From Ricinus communis (lineage: Eukaryota; Streptophyta; Magnoliopsida; Malpighiales; Euphorbiaceae): a stretch of DNA of 64,000 nt. Below the pieces are notes generated by a model. The model was not told the origin of the DNA, made no database searches, and saw only the letters and a list, made by a program, of their open reading frames with translations. The first letter of the stretch is position 1. The number at the start of each line of letters is the position of its first letter. This document shows, one piece after another, positions 12,091 through 23,843 of this stretch. Location: positions 8,349,213 through 8,413,212 of the forward strand of contig NC_063264.1 in NCBI RefSeq assembly GCF_019578655.1. The letters are read 5' to 3'. Position numbers and translations under genes: made by a program.

Positions 12091-13829
12091 AGGGAACTTA
12101 AATAATTTTTATTGAAATTGGAGCTGATACAGTCTATGTCCCAAACAATAAGCTTATCCCAAGTCCAAGTCCAAGTCCTAATCATACTTGGAAAGATGGA
12201 CCTTTAAATAATCATATCTCTCTCAATTAGTAGTAGGAAGTTTAGAAAATAAGTTGCTTATTAAGTTTTCTTTTTTAGATTTTCCTATCTTATTTAAAAA
12301 AACTACTAAACATCCACTTTAATTTGTTTCAACTCTTTGTTATATAATGTTTCTACAAATTATTTTGTTAATAAGAAAAAAGAAATCTCAAAATATTAAA
12401 AATAATTTTTATAAAAATATTATATATCATATTAAGTACGAAAGAATTAAAACAAATAAAGATGAATTGTGAAACAATACTTTTTATTTAAAAGTATATT
12501 AAGATTGGGATTAATTTTATTTAAAATATTCTATGTTTTAATTCACTATATAAAGATTGTAGCCTCTAAAATTTACTAGTCATCTACTAGTATTCTGCAA
12601 TTTTTATTTAATTATAATTATTTTCTTAACTTTTTTATTTATCTATATTGTTATTATTGTAATTATAAATAAGTTAATAGAAAGAATCTAATAGAATTTT
12701 TAATATTTTATAATTATTATTATATTTAAAAAATAATATAGTTAATTAGAAACCATTATATAATTAAAAAACTAACTTATTAGTTAATATGGTATTAAAA
12801 ATATAATTAAATACTATTTCTTATAAATAATTATTTAATTAAAAAAATAACTTACTAGTTAATATATCACTTATAAATAAACATATTATCAGCATCTATT
12901 TTGTTTATTGCCATATCCATTTTTTAAATTAAAATATCGAATGAATTATTGAAAAATAACAATGAAAATTAATTGTAATTTTCAAATCTCACCGAAATTT
13001 GAAAAGTAAAACTCAAATGTTAACTTAATCTTAATTGACTTGGTCAAATTTTGGTATTTGGTCAAACCCTTTTAATAAAGCCAGAAATCTTTGAAAATTA
13101 ATCAAACTTTTTTAATTAGGCCAAAATCTTGAAAATTATCAAATATGGATCAAGTCTTAGAAATATTTCAAATTTGGGTCAAAATTAAGATTTTTAAGAA
13201 TAATTACATATATATCTTTAATTAATTATGGATAATTATCAAATTAATTTTAATGGATCTTATTTGATATTATTAGTATTTATCACTTAAGTTGAGTTTT
13301 GATTATCTTTTAATTATTTTTTCAATAATTATCATCTCAAAATCCTAGAGTTTCCTTTCCCTATAAGATGTTCCTTAATGAGAGACGAGCAAGAAAGAGA
13401 ACATACAAAGTATTTTTTTGATTTAAACACTTTAGAAAAGTGAAGCCATGTCTCTAAACTTAATTTTCATCTTGAGATTCGTGAATCTACACTACGGTGA
13501 AAATCTGTGGATTTAAAAACACTCATGTCATCTTATATTCTTTGCTATATTTTATTTGTTTATTTTTAATTTTATTATTGTTATCTTATTTTAATTGATT
13601 GTTTTATGCGTGTTATTGCTTATATTGTTTCTAAGAAATAATGATTTCTTTTTCTAGCTTTTAAAATGCATTTTAATTATTTTGATTTTTTAATTTTTTA
13701 ATTTTTTTCAATACTTTTCCTATATTTTTAATATTATTGTCTTCCATCTTATATTCTATTTATTGTTTGTTTATTTAATAGCTTTTTTTCCTATATTTTA
13801 ATAGGAATAAATAAATAAATAAGTGGGTT
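12091..13829. other. AT-rich intergenic DNA, probably including an eroded LTR
   Basis: The first hundred bases are upstream of the minus-strand aspartic protease and contain a small AAGTCC tandem near 12164-12180. From about 12900 the sequence becomes less random (repeated TTGGTCAAA words, then a transcribed-leader-like stretch at 13340-13510) and runs into the gypsy remains described next. It may be that element's 5' LTR, but I could not define its ends. Confidence 0.4.
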
Positions 13830-15361
13830 TCCGGATTTATTTCTGGATTGGTGAAATTTTCTTATGGAATTTAGAATATCACTCAATTAGTAAAAGTATT
13901 TTCAAAAATTATATGGGTGGCGACTCACTTTCTCCGTGGTAGTCTCTATGACTAGTTAGCGTGTTCCTAATTAGGTTCAAAAGTTTTACAGTGCCATATT
14001 TGCTAGAAACACTTGGGTGCGCGCCTGAATCGCCGTTCACATACTGGGATAAGAGAAGCTGATTCCAGTGTATCCTTTTTTTTTTAATTATTATTTAACA
14101 ATATATTCTTACATCATTACACTATTTTCACATATTGTGCACTTTAGTCCCTATAGTCCCGACGGCGTCAATTAGTAGTTCTTTGGTTCCACTGGAATCT
14201 TAAAATTACGACATTGGCAAACCATCATCCACAAGTAATAAATAAGTTACCTTTGTCGCATGGACTCTTAAGTGAGGAGACGAGCAAAGGAATAATATTT
14301 TTATTATGGCAGCCTTTTATATTTACCCAAGACTCAACCCATAGTAATAACAGTAGAAATCTCCCTTAGGTACCTAATTATTTGCTATTTGAGATATTTT
14401 TTCTTATAAAAGCTTAAACCCATATCTTGAAGGACCTTGGTCTAAAACATGTGATGTGAGGCTTTAAGCTGAGAGATTTGTAGGCTTTGTTCTTATATTT
14501 AAAAATATCACATTGTCTATTTTAAATTATTTTGAGAGCTATTGACATTTGCCTTGGTACTTATTATCCCTTATTGATAATAAGCTCACACCTAAAAAAA
14601 TTCTAGGAAAGAAAGACCCATCTCGAACCGTGCGTGGAAGTAATAAGGTTAGAATGATAGTTATACTATAGCTTATATATTCTTTGTCTTTGATGTGAGT
14701 GCTAACATTTGTGCATCTCACGTACATTATGTATACCATACATCTCATGCATTACTTTGACTCTCTATTTTGAAGTCATATAGATTCTCCTTTAGTTTGG
14801 AAGAGATAAAAGGATGAGAAGCTAGAATGGATATCATGAGGCTTATTTCACCAGCAATCAAGATAAGAGCCCAAGAAGTAGCACTTTAGAAGTTAAAATA
14901 AAGATAGCCCACAAGCAAGATATTGATATTATCTAGACTGCAATCATGATATTATCTTAGAGAAATTGCAACAAGCTTTGATTGAGATTTTGTAGAAATA
15001 AACTATCCAAAAGACTGCTACTGCCCTACAACTACTATTCATGATGTCGAAGTACATGGTCAGCACCTTTGGAACTTAGATGGTTACATACTAGAAGAAG
15101 CTAAAAAATAGTTTATTCTTATTGCAAAAGCTATTTGGAATCTAAGATCCTGCATATTCTGACTAAAAGGCTTGACAAGATGTAAGATATTCTGAAAGAT
15201 CAAAATTTAGATTTAACTTTTGATTTTGATGAATTGATGCTGATTGGAGAAGACAAGTTACCTCCCAAATTTAACATACCTGAAATGCAGAAGTTTAATG
15301 GAACTAGAGATTCAAATGTGCACTTGAAGCAAAATGCAACTCATTTGGCTAGGACCTAAAT

Positions 15362-18180
15362 TGTCACGACCCCATCCGTGGGCCCGTGACCGGCACTAGA
15401 GAATGGGTAGGCGTAAGGCCACCGAATCCCGTAGTAAGCCTGACACTCACAACTCAAACAAATCTCATCTCAACTTTTACTATTATTAACGCCATAATTT
15501 ACAGTAACATTAGATTTTACACAATTAAATCGGTCTGCCAGAAGAACTAGGCGAGACCCGAATCTCAGAAAATCTACAACTGATACATTTACTATTACTA
15601 CTACGGAGAATCTAAGATTTACCAATTTACATACCAAATCAAATACATCACCTGATGATGAATGAGTCGGGTTACTAGATAAGAGTCGCGGGAAGACTAA
15701 CAGTCACGGATCTGAAAAAAAAAAACAGTAAATTGAGACTGTCAGTCTTGAGAGTGAGTTAAAATCAAATAAACTAGAGACTATTGCACTCTTCATAGAA
15801 AATATTAATTATTCGAATCAGTATATCAAACCATGCACGTAAATACAACCCATATTATAATCATACCATAATAAATAAATAAATAAATATATTTTTTCTT
15901 TTACGGGACGAGTGGCTCAGTAGAACCCTAACCCTAAATTCTAGTAGCCTTTTGGCTCTCTTAATCCAATAAGACTGATGCCCAGAGAGCAATGCTCGAC
16001 CATGGACCTTACCTCCAGTCTGGTCACTTAAGTATCCAAATATACCGGTGCCCAGAGAGCAATGCTCGACCAGGGACCTTTACTCCGGCATCTCATTCCA
16101 ATATGATTGGCGCCCAGAGAACGAAGCTCGACCAGGGTCCTTAACTCCAGTTCGGTCACTTAATATTCACTATCTTCCTAAGCCCTTCAGCTCTCTTATT
16201 CCAATAAGACTGGCGCCCAGAGAGTAATGCTCGACCAGGGACCTTACCTTCAGTTTGGTCACTTAAGTATCCAAATAAGCCGGTGCCCAGAGAGCAATGC
16301 TCGACCAGGACCTTACCTTCGGCCTGAACACTTGATTCCAACCAAGCCGACGCCCAGAGAGCATCGCTCGACCAGGGACCTTTACCTCCGGCAATTTACT
16401 CAAATTAGCCTAGAGAGCCATGCTCGACCAGGGCAAAACTCATAATAATCTTATTACCTATCCATGATCATTACCGGTGCGCACGCGGTCCTGATGTAGC
16501 CCATCAGGCGGCATATTCTACAAGGCCACATTTCCCAAATCGCAGTCATCACATTTAATAAATATCATTGTCTAATGAAATCATCCAACACATATCGAAG
16601 TAAGGATTAAAGATTTAAGGTAAAGCAACGTGCAATTCGTGAGGAAAAAATAATAACGTTTGTATTATTATAACATTACTAATAATAATATTTTTATATT
16701 ATTTTTAATAATTAATAATCAAGTGAAATTATTTATATTGCGATACTAATAATCATATTAAGCATAAATTATAAAATAGCATATTAAAATCAGACTTAGC
16801 AATAGTGCAATGATTAAATGACTTTTAACTCATAGAATTGGGCGACCTCCTAGCTCTGCTCCGGTGTCTCGGTTGGAGCGAGCCGAATAGACAGATCATC
16901 CAGACGTTTGATCGCTCGGTCGACTCGCCTCCAGCCGCCGAAGTCCGATCGACGATCCGAACACACCATCGAACTCAAAACGACGCGCTGATGACGATCC
17001 CTGCTTTCAATTTTTCGATCTGACACCCGATCGTCCAGAGAGATTTACGGACGATTTTGGCCGTCGATTTACAAACGGAGCCCGATCGCCACGAAACCGA
17101 TGCCATTGCGAAGCTTGAGCTGAGGAGAGTCGGAATAAGTCCTCTTATCGTTCATCATCCACCGGAGCTCACCGAAAAAGCTGAAAAACGCCGGCTGCCC
17201 CCTACTTTCTCTCTACCAGATCTGCCATCTCCGGCCACCACAAGCGTCACCGCTGCTGTCAAAAGAGAGCCCTCGCCGAGAGGAGCCGATCGCCACCGAG
17301 ATTGGCCAAAAGGAAACGGCCCGGCCGCTCCTACGTGCGATTCCACGCCAGATGTCAACGCTGCGTGCCCGTGACACCACCACCGACGCGCGCCACCTTC
17401 CCCTTCTTCTTCTTCGGCCATCACCCTCTCTCTTTCTCTCCCGATCTTCTTTCTCTCTCCCCGATCCTTCTTTTCTTTTCTTCTTCTCCATATCGACATT
17501 AGACCTCCAAAATTTTCCTTATTACAATTTAATCCCTTAACTTTCTTAATTACTTACAATTTCATCCTGCAAAATTCCAATTCAACCCTTAAACTTTCCT
17601 TTATCCTTTCAATTAAGCCCTTAACTAATTAATTTGGGCCAAATTAGAATTATTGAAAATATATAATTACATATATACCCGTGCCGACACAATTATTTAT
17701 AAAAATACCAAACATACAAATTTCCATTAAAACCCCATATTAATGAAATTATACTTTTAATCCTCATCCAAAAATAATTTTCCAATTAAGTTCTACACAT
17801 AATTAAATTAAATAATCAATTTACTAATTATTTCCAACTTAAAATTTAATACCACTAGTTAATTAAAATACCACTTTCTCCAAAATTCTTTTATAAAAAC
17901 ATCCTTTACAATTTCTACCATAATTTTCCAATATATGATTTTATTTATATATATACATATACATTGGGAAAAAATTAAAATAACTAAAAATATAATTTAC
18001 CCTTCAAGTAATTTACTTGATTAATATCTTAAAATTTCAAACTAATTGGGTATACTAATTGTCTAATATTAAAATTTAAAATTTACATTTAAATCATTCC
18101 AATTAAACCAAATAAAGATAAAATAAAATTAATGTAAATAAATACTCATTATTAAATATATAAAAATTTCGAGTATTACA
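15362..18180 (-). mobile_element. Solo LTR, family 1 (2.8 kb), inserted in gypsy gag
   Basis: Read on the minus strand it begins TGTAATACTCGAAATT and ends GGGGTCGTGACA. Flanks are TAAAT at 15357-15361 and 18181-18185, a perfect 5 bp target duplication. It shares with the LTR at 2777-5209 both ends, the GC-rich island (16830-17480) and the tandem array (15960-16440). With the LTR at 59214-61278 it also shares a segment near 16560-16650 on the side of the CTCACGAATTGCACGTT-like phrase. It has no internal region, hence a solo LTR. It is younger than the gag it interrupts. Confidence 0.88.
15960..16440 (-). repeat. Internal tandem array of the solo LTR (about 7 units)
   Basis: Seven units, each with CCCAGAGAGCAATGCTCGAC followed in most by CAGGG(A)CCTT on the plus strand. 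Spacing is about 50-100 bases. Between units are phrases such as CTTATTCCAATAAGACTGG and GGTCACTTAAGTATCC. The dyad GAGCA-A-TGCTC is present in most units; some have point changes (GAACGAAGCTC, GAGCATCGCTC). This is the longest of the three arrays. Confidence 0.8.
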
Positions 18181-19934
18181 TAAATCATCAAACTATTTGT
18201 ACTCTCATTAGAAGAACTAGTTGTAAACTGGTACTATGGGTTGGAAAGGCTAATCAAGTATGATTAGAAAAAGCTTTGTGATATTTTTGTGCAGTAATAT
18301 GACTATGACGCTCATCTAAAAGTCTCTATAAGAGATTTAGAATCGATAAAACAAAAGCCCAATGAGTCTTTTTCCGACTTCCTGACTAGATGGAGAAATA
18401 GGGCATGGTTAATGAAGAACAAACATTCTGAAAAAGATTAAGTTCGAATAGTAATTCGAAATATTCTCCCATCTTTGACGGAAAAGCTACAAATCATGAA
18501 TTCTAAGAACTTTGTAGACTTATATGATGATGGCTCACAAGTAAAGAAAATTAAAAATGCTAAAGCTAGATGGAACATGAAAAAATATCAAGCTAAAGAA
18601 ACTGAAGATCTACCATCTAAAGATGATAAAGCTTCGCCAAGATTCAGTTGTCTATTTATTTTAAAACAATGGCATGATTTTATTTCTATGATTGATGATA
18701 TAAACTTTGGTTTTGCTTATATGATGTTTGTCTTAATGAATTTGTGCATTACAATGATTACTATATTAACATGTTTAACATTAATTCTATTAGAATTGGT
18801 TTATTTGATCTCGGCACAAATGATAATTCTATGTATATTTCTATTGAACATAATATAACTCTTGAAGAGAGAAACGAGTTGAGAGAATGAGAAAAAAAAT
18901 AGTATTTTACATAACATGATTGGATTTAAGGTAGTAATATTATTCACCAGATTGGAAGCAAGATAAGAAGACCAAGTTTATCCCTCATCACATAACAACC
19001 ATGAGAATAACAAGAACCTCCAAAGATAGAAGTGATTAAAGATTGATGTTCCAAACCTGAAACATGCAAGGCCAATTAGATTTGACTCTGAAAAAATTTT
19101 TAGATTACTTATAAATTATTAATTCTGATATAATTAATATTAGAAATAAAAAATGGATGGATCGAGTTAGGTTCGGATAAGATCATTTCAGTTCGTGGAG
19201 TATTTCATATTTGAGCATTTTGGATTTGAATAATGTCAGATTTGCTAATTTTGTGCGAACTGAGCTGCATTCAAGTTTTTTTAGCCTTGCTTTTTTTTTT
19301 TTTTAGGTTCTTATCGAGTCAGGTTAGAGTTAGATTTTTGGATTGACTTTTATGATTTTATTTTTTGATCTCATGAAGTTTATTCCATAAAATTTTATAT
19401 ATTTAATATTTTTAAATTTCCTAGTTAAAAATCTGGAGTTCAAATTTTTCTATAGTAGTGATAGACTATCTTCCACATCATATATGCTTGACTACCTCTT
19501 TTGTTGAAATATTATTTCGTTTACCTTAGATTTTTCTTCAAAAATTAAAGAAAATAAATAAAAAAATATAAGTTTTATTAATTTTAAGATTAATTAATTG
19601 CATTATTTAGCCTACTTATGTGTTTTTGTTGATAAATTATAAACTCTTAAATCCAAAATGGTGTTAGTATTAATTTAATTTTTTATTATCAATTATATTT
19701 TTTGAATTTTATTAAAAGAACCGCTTAAAATTATTAATTTAATATTTTCACTCAAGATATTTTATTTTCAATCTCAAATATTTTTTTCTTATTTATATAA
19801 CAAAATATATTTCAACGTTTTATTTTTTTAAGAAAATAAGAATTAAACTAAATTACAAAATAATAAATAAGTATATTTCTTAACTTAAATTAAATTATTT
19901 TATTTTGATTACTTGTTAATATTTTTATTTCCTA

Positions 19935-19939
<5 letters not shown>

Positions 19940-19989
<50 letters not shown>
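19940..19989. repeat. (TA)n microsatellite
   Basis: About 24 uninterrupted TA dinucleotides. Confidence 0.95.
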
Positions 19990-19992
<3 letters not shown>

Positions 19993-21959
19993 TATTTCTA
20001 ATGATTAATAATTTATAAATGATTAGAAATTTGGAGATGATGCTATAAAAGTTATTTCTGAAATTTTTTATTAAAAATAAAATATATTAAAAAATTAGAA
20101 TTAAAAATAATTATATTTGATAATTAAATATCACAAAATGCTATTTTTATTTTAATAAAAATTTATATTTCGAGTTTTTCTTGAAATTTTGAAACAGGTT
20201 GTGTCATTATGAATTCGAATATTGTTATGTCCTGAATCGTGTCAATCTCGAGTTCAGATTGTTTCGGGTTTAGATTATTTTTGATTTTTTTATTGTTTTA
20301 AGCTTTGTTTGTTTCGGTCTTGGGTCGCTTCAGATTCATACAGTTTCAGTCTCAGATTATTTTGGGTTAGGTCAATAAATTATCTGTTTACCTAGTAACT
20401 ATTATTAAAATCTCTTGAAACAATTCAAATTTTTTTTATTTATCTTTAGAATGTATCTAATTTAAAGTTATTTCATGATGATAATTTAAAGAAAAGTATA
20501 TAAATTTTAAAAACTTTCTAAATCTGACATGTTTGTTGATGTAGGTCTATTTTTTAAAATTAAAAGTTTTAGAAAATTATAAATTATTTTTATATTTTAA
20601 ATTTATACTCTTACTAACATAATTAAAATGTTGAGAAATTAGATTGTATTAAAAAAGGTACAATTCTTTTTCCGAATACATAGATAGCTTATAGAAAAAC
20701 TATTAACTATTTATGTTACTGTAATTTCTTTTGTCACTATAGTTCGACAAAAAATGTCTTGCAAAATTATGATTAATAAATTTTATTTTTGAATGTAAAA
20801 AATCTTATTATTGATTTTGCATCTCAAAAGGGAAGAAAAATAATTTCAAGTAACTTTTAGAATATTATTGTCATAATATATATATATAAGTACGAAAACG
20901 AAGAAGGACAAAGAAAATTACAATTACTGTAATTATCTTAAAGTAATTAGTTAATCTAGTAATTTATAATAGTTTAATTAATATTCAATCTCTTTAGCAA
21001 ACCACAGTTAAGTATAACAATCAAAGCGTTTTTCCAATTTGAACTCTCAAGGATAATTATTATTATAACATTTAAATTTAGCAAGTCATATGTGTTGGAT
21101 TTGTTAATAATTCCAAATAGAATTTGTTAATAATTTTTAAGTTGAATTGTATTTGAATTAAGATTTTTAATATATTTATAAACTTAATTATTATTTAAAT
21201 TAAGATTTTAGTATATAACCATTGCTATATAAATACTACTTAAAAATAGACAAAACATATATGAGAAGAAACTAAATTTATATGGACGTGTAACAAAATA
21301 GCTCTTTATCAGGTGTGCATAGTTTAATTTGTTTTCTTGTGAGAAAATGTTGTTCATTATTTTAAAAGAGTATAATTTTTATAATAACGAATATTTTAAA
21401 AATATTTTAATATAAATAAAATATTTTATTTATATTTTACTTTATCTTACTTTAGTATTAATAGTTTTATTTCTTTTTTTTTCTTATGATTTTTACCAAT
21501 AGAAAAATAATAATGACAAATATCTATTAGATCAAATATATAGAAATTTATAATGCATTTAATAAATATAGAGAGCGAAATTTGGTTCTTTATATATATA
21601 GAGAGCCAAATTGACTCTCTACTTTTATATTTAAATAATAAAGAGTATAATTTTACAGTTTAACTTTTTAAAATAAAGTGTTTGACATATATAAAAAGTG
21701 TATTGGAGACGTTTTAATAGATTATATTAATTTATAGTGACAATTTATGTAAAAACATAACATTTTTTCTATATAGAATTTAGGTGAGTTATGGGGCGCT
21801 ATTCTTATAGCGACTTTCAATATCTTTTTGTATTCATTTTTAAGAAAATTATAAAAAATTAGATCAAATTGTAAAACGTGTTTTCTTATTGTTGAATCCC
21901 TTAAGATTTTTTTATTAATAATATTAATTTGTCCTTTTTCTTCTTTTCTTTTGTTTTGA

Positions 21960-22330
21960 ACCATCTGTTTTGTTCTAAATTTGTCTTCTTCTTTTTTTTT
22001 CTCTAGATTTTTTTTCTTTGATTTTCTTATTATTGCTCTTTTTTGTATTCTCAAATTACTTAGTTGAAAATTTATTTATTCATGTATCTAAAACTTAAAA
22101 AGATAAAAGAAAAAAAGAAAAAGTTGGGGATTTTTGGGCTGGGAATTGATAATGCAAAAGTAAGATTTTTAAAAAATATTATTTTATATTATTTTAATAC
22201 TTCAATTTTTTATACTCTTACTAACATAATTAGTAATTTGTCTTCTTTTTCTTTTTCTAAACATTTTTTTCTTTGGTTTTCTTATTATTATTTTTTTATG
22301 TATTCTCAAATTAGTTTAGTTAAAAAAAAT
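21960..22330 (+). repeat. Dispersed direct repeat, two copies
   Basis: Segments at about 21975-22070 and 22232-22330 share AATTTGTCTTCTT, a T-rich run, TTTTTTTCTTTG, then TTTTCTTATTATT and TGTATTCTCAAATTA followed by CTTAGTTGAAAA or GTTTAGTTAAAA. A further related phrase (ATACTCTTACTAACATAATTA-like) recurs at about 20606, 22210 and 22600, so the area has been locally duplicated more than once. Confidence 0.6.
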
Positions 22331-23079
22331 TTGGTTTTATTGCTAAAACTTTAAAGAAAAACTTGACAGTCTATACCTCAATTTTCTTTTTGCAAAACAA
22401 TTTGTCTTTTTTATTTTTATTTTGTTTTGAATTTAATAATAATAGCAGTGTGCTTTGTCATATAAACAATTTAATATCAAATTATAGTGCTCCGAATGTA
22501 TCTAACTGATATTTCGAAAAATTATAAATTAAAATATTAATTTTAATTGATGCAAAGGTAGAATATTTTACTTTATATTATTTTTATGTTTTAATTTTAT
22601 AATCTTACTAAGATAATTAGTAATTTTTTCGAAAACTAAAATTAGTGCTAAAATTAGGGCAATTCATTTGAAAAGTTTGAATAAATTTTTTAAATAGGAA
22701 ATATTTATGCAAAATAATTATCTATTTATTTTTTTATTTTTAGTTTTCTTATTTTTTTCTTTTAAATCATTTATAATAATACATTTTAATTACTTTTCTG
22801 GGTCAAAATTGTTTATAAGAATATAGGTTGAAAAAGTTACAATTCGTTCTATGGAACGATCTAGCCGAAAACGAGGAGGCAATGATACAACGAGGAAAAA
22901 TCAATTGTCATTTTGTCAATGTTAGATCTTTATTTGATGAAGGTAACTTTGTTTTAAAATAAATTTGATTTAAAACACTTCAATTATACATCCATGCATA
23001 AATGTATACCATTTTAGTATCATCAATTTTTGTTTTTTAATACATATTGTAGGCAATTTTTAACTGTTTATAAATTATA

Positions 23080-23843
23080 GGGATAATTACTATTTACCCC
23101 CTATCCATATTATACTAGTTATTTTTTGATATTTAAATTTTTTTTATCCTTCTATTTTGTAATTTTATACTAAAAATCTCTTCCGTCAAAATTTTCATTA
23201 AACAACTGTTAACTAAATTTGCTTTTATACTATTTACCCCTTGATCTTTGGAATAATATTTAAATTGTCCGTTATAGTTTATTTATTATATTAAAATCCT
23301 CTTATTTAATTATTATACAAAAATCATTTTTAGTATCTGTACAGAAATAATTAATTAGTATTCTTTAATTACTCTAATTTTTAGCATAATCAAATTCTAA
23401 TAAAATTTAAATATTTTAATAGTACTTATATTAATCAAAATACTAAAAAATCATATAATTTAATTTTAAATTGTTAAAATAAAATAGATAATATTATTAC
23501 TATTCATTTTATTACAGTAGAATTGTAACTTTCATAAGAAATTTGAGGATCAAATTATATTGTTTTATAAATTTATATCCTTATTAACATTGACTTTCAA
23601 ATTGCAAGAAGATATTAGTACAATAAATAAAATATATGAGGTAATTTGTATATTACAAAAAAAAAATTAGAGAGAAAATAGTATAAAAGTAAACCTAATT
23701 TATGATTTCCTAACGGAAGTTCTAGCGGAATAGTTTTTTAGTATAAAATTACAAAATAAAAGAATAAAAAAATATATTTTTTAAATGAGAGGAGGTAACT
23801 AGTATAATATGAAAAAATACAGAGGGCAAATAGTAATTACTCC
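23080..23843. repeat. MITE with about 280 bp terminal inverted repeats
   Basis: The left end begins GGGATAATTACTATTTACC; the right end reversed begins GGAGTAATTACTATTTGCC. The arms stay alignable for about 280 bases (shared words include TATTATACTAGTTA, GTAATTTTATACTAAAAA and CTTTTATACTATTT). The flanks are TAAATTATA (23071-23079) and TAAATTATT (23844-23852), an 8 of 9 match, which suggests a Mutator-type 9 bp target duplication. There is no coding sequence. The element at 6978-7724 is an older relative. Confidence 0.8.

Larger units (their letters stand above)
13830..18858 (+). mobile_element. Decayed Ty3/gypsy element with interrupted gag
   Basis: Around 13918-13935 is GGTGGCGACTCA, a phrase common near the leader of plant gypsy elements of the Tat type. 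The gag N-terminal region follows at about 15180-15361 (frame containing PEMQKFNGTRDS) and resumes after a solo LTR insertion at 18186 with the retrotransposon gag core, including KPNESFSDFLTRWRNRA near 18355. Several stops interrupt it, and only 18475-18858 stays open. No protease, reverse transcriptase or integrase is visible downstream, so the element is a 5' remnant. Lineage is inferred from the gag motif and leader phrase only. Confidence 0.65.
15180..18858 (+). pseudogene. gypsy gag pseudogene, split by a solo LTR
   Basis: Two homologous gag portions flank the LTR at 15362-18180. The downstream portion shows the conserved QKPNESFSDF and LTRWRN block, then SEKD, a stop, and VRIVIRNILPSL; the open tail runs to 18858 and drifts into non-gag residues. 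The part between the two portions is short of the usual gag length, so some sequence is lost. Gag would form the virus-like particle coat of the retrotransposon; this copy cannot. Confidence 0.65.
18859..23079. other. AT-rich intergenic DNA, no gene seen
   Basis: Mostly low-complexity. It includes a TA microsatellite (19940-19989) and two stretches with repeated GTTCGG/TTTCGG/TTTGGGTT phrases (19150-19340 and 20160-20390) that look like diverged copies of a dispersed repeat. A direct repeat occurs at 21960-22330. Open frames at 21722-22054 (minus) and 22064-22354 (plus) are lysine-rich or phenylalanine-rich products of the poly-T/poly-A composition, not genes. Confidence 0.5.

Noticed and set aside
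14539..14748. 69-codon frame on the minus strand
   Set aside because: Lies in a repeat-like stretch of the decayed gypsy element and has no domain.
21722..22354. Divergent open frames at 21722-22054 (minus) and 22064-22354 (plus)
   Set aside because: Lysine-rich and phenylalanine-rich frames caused by poly-T/poly-A tracts and a local direct repeat.
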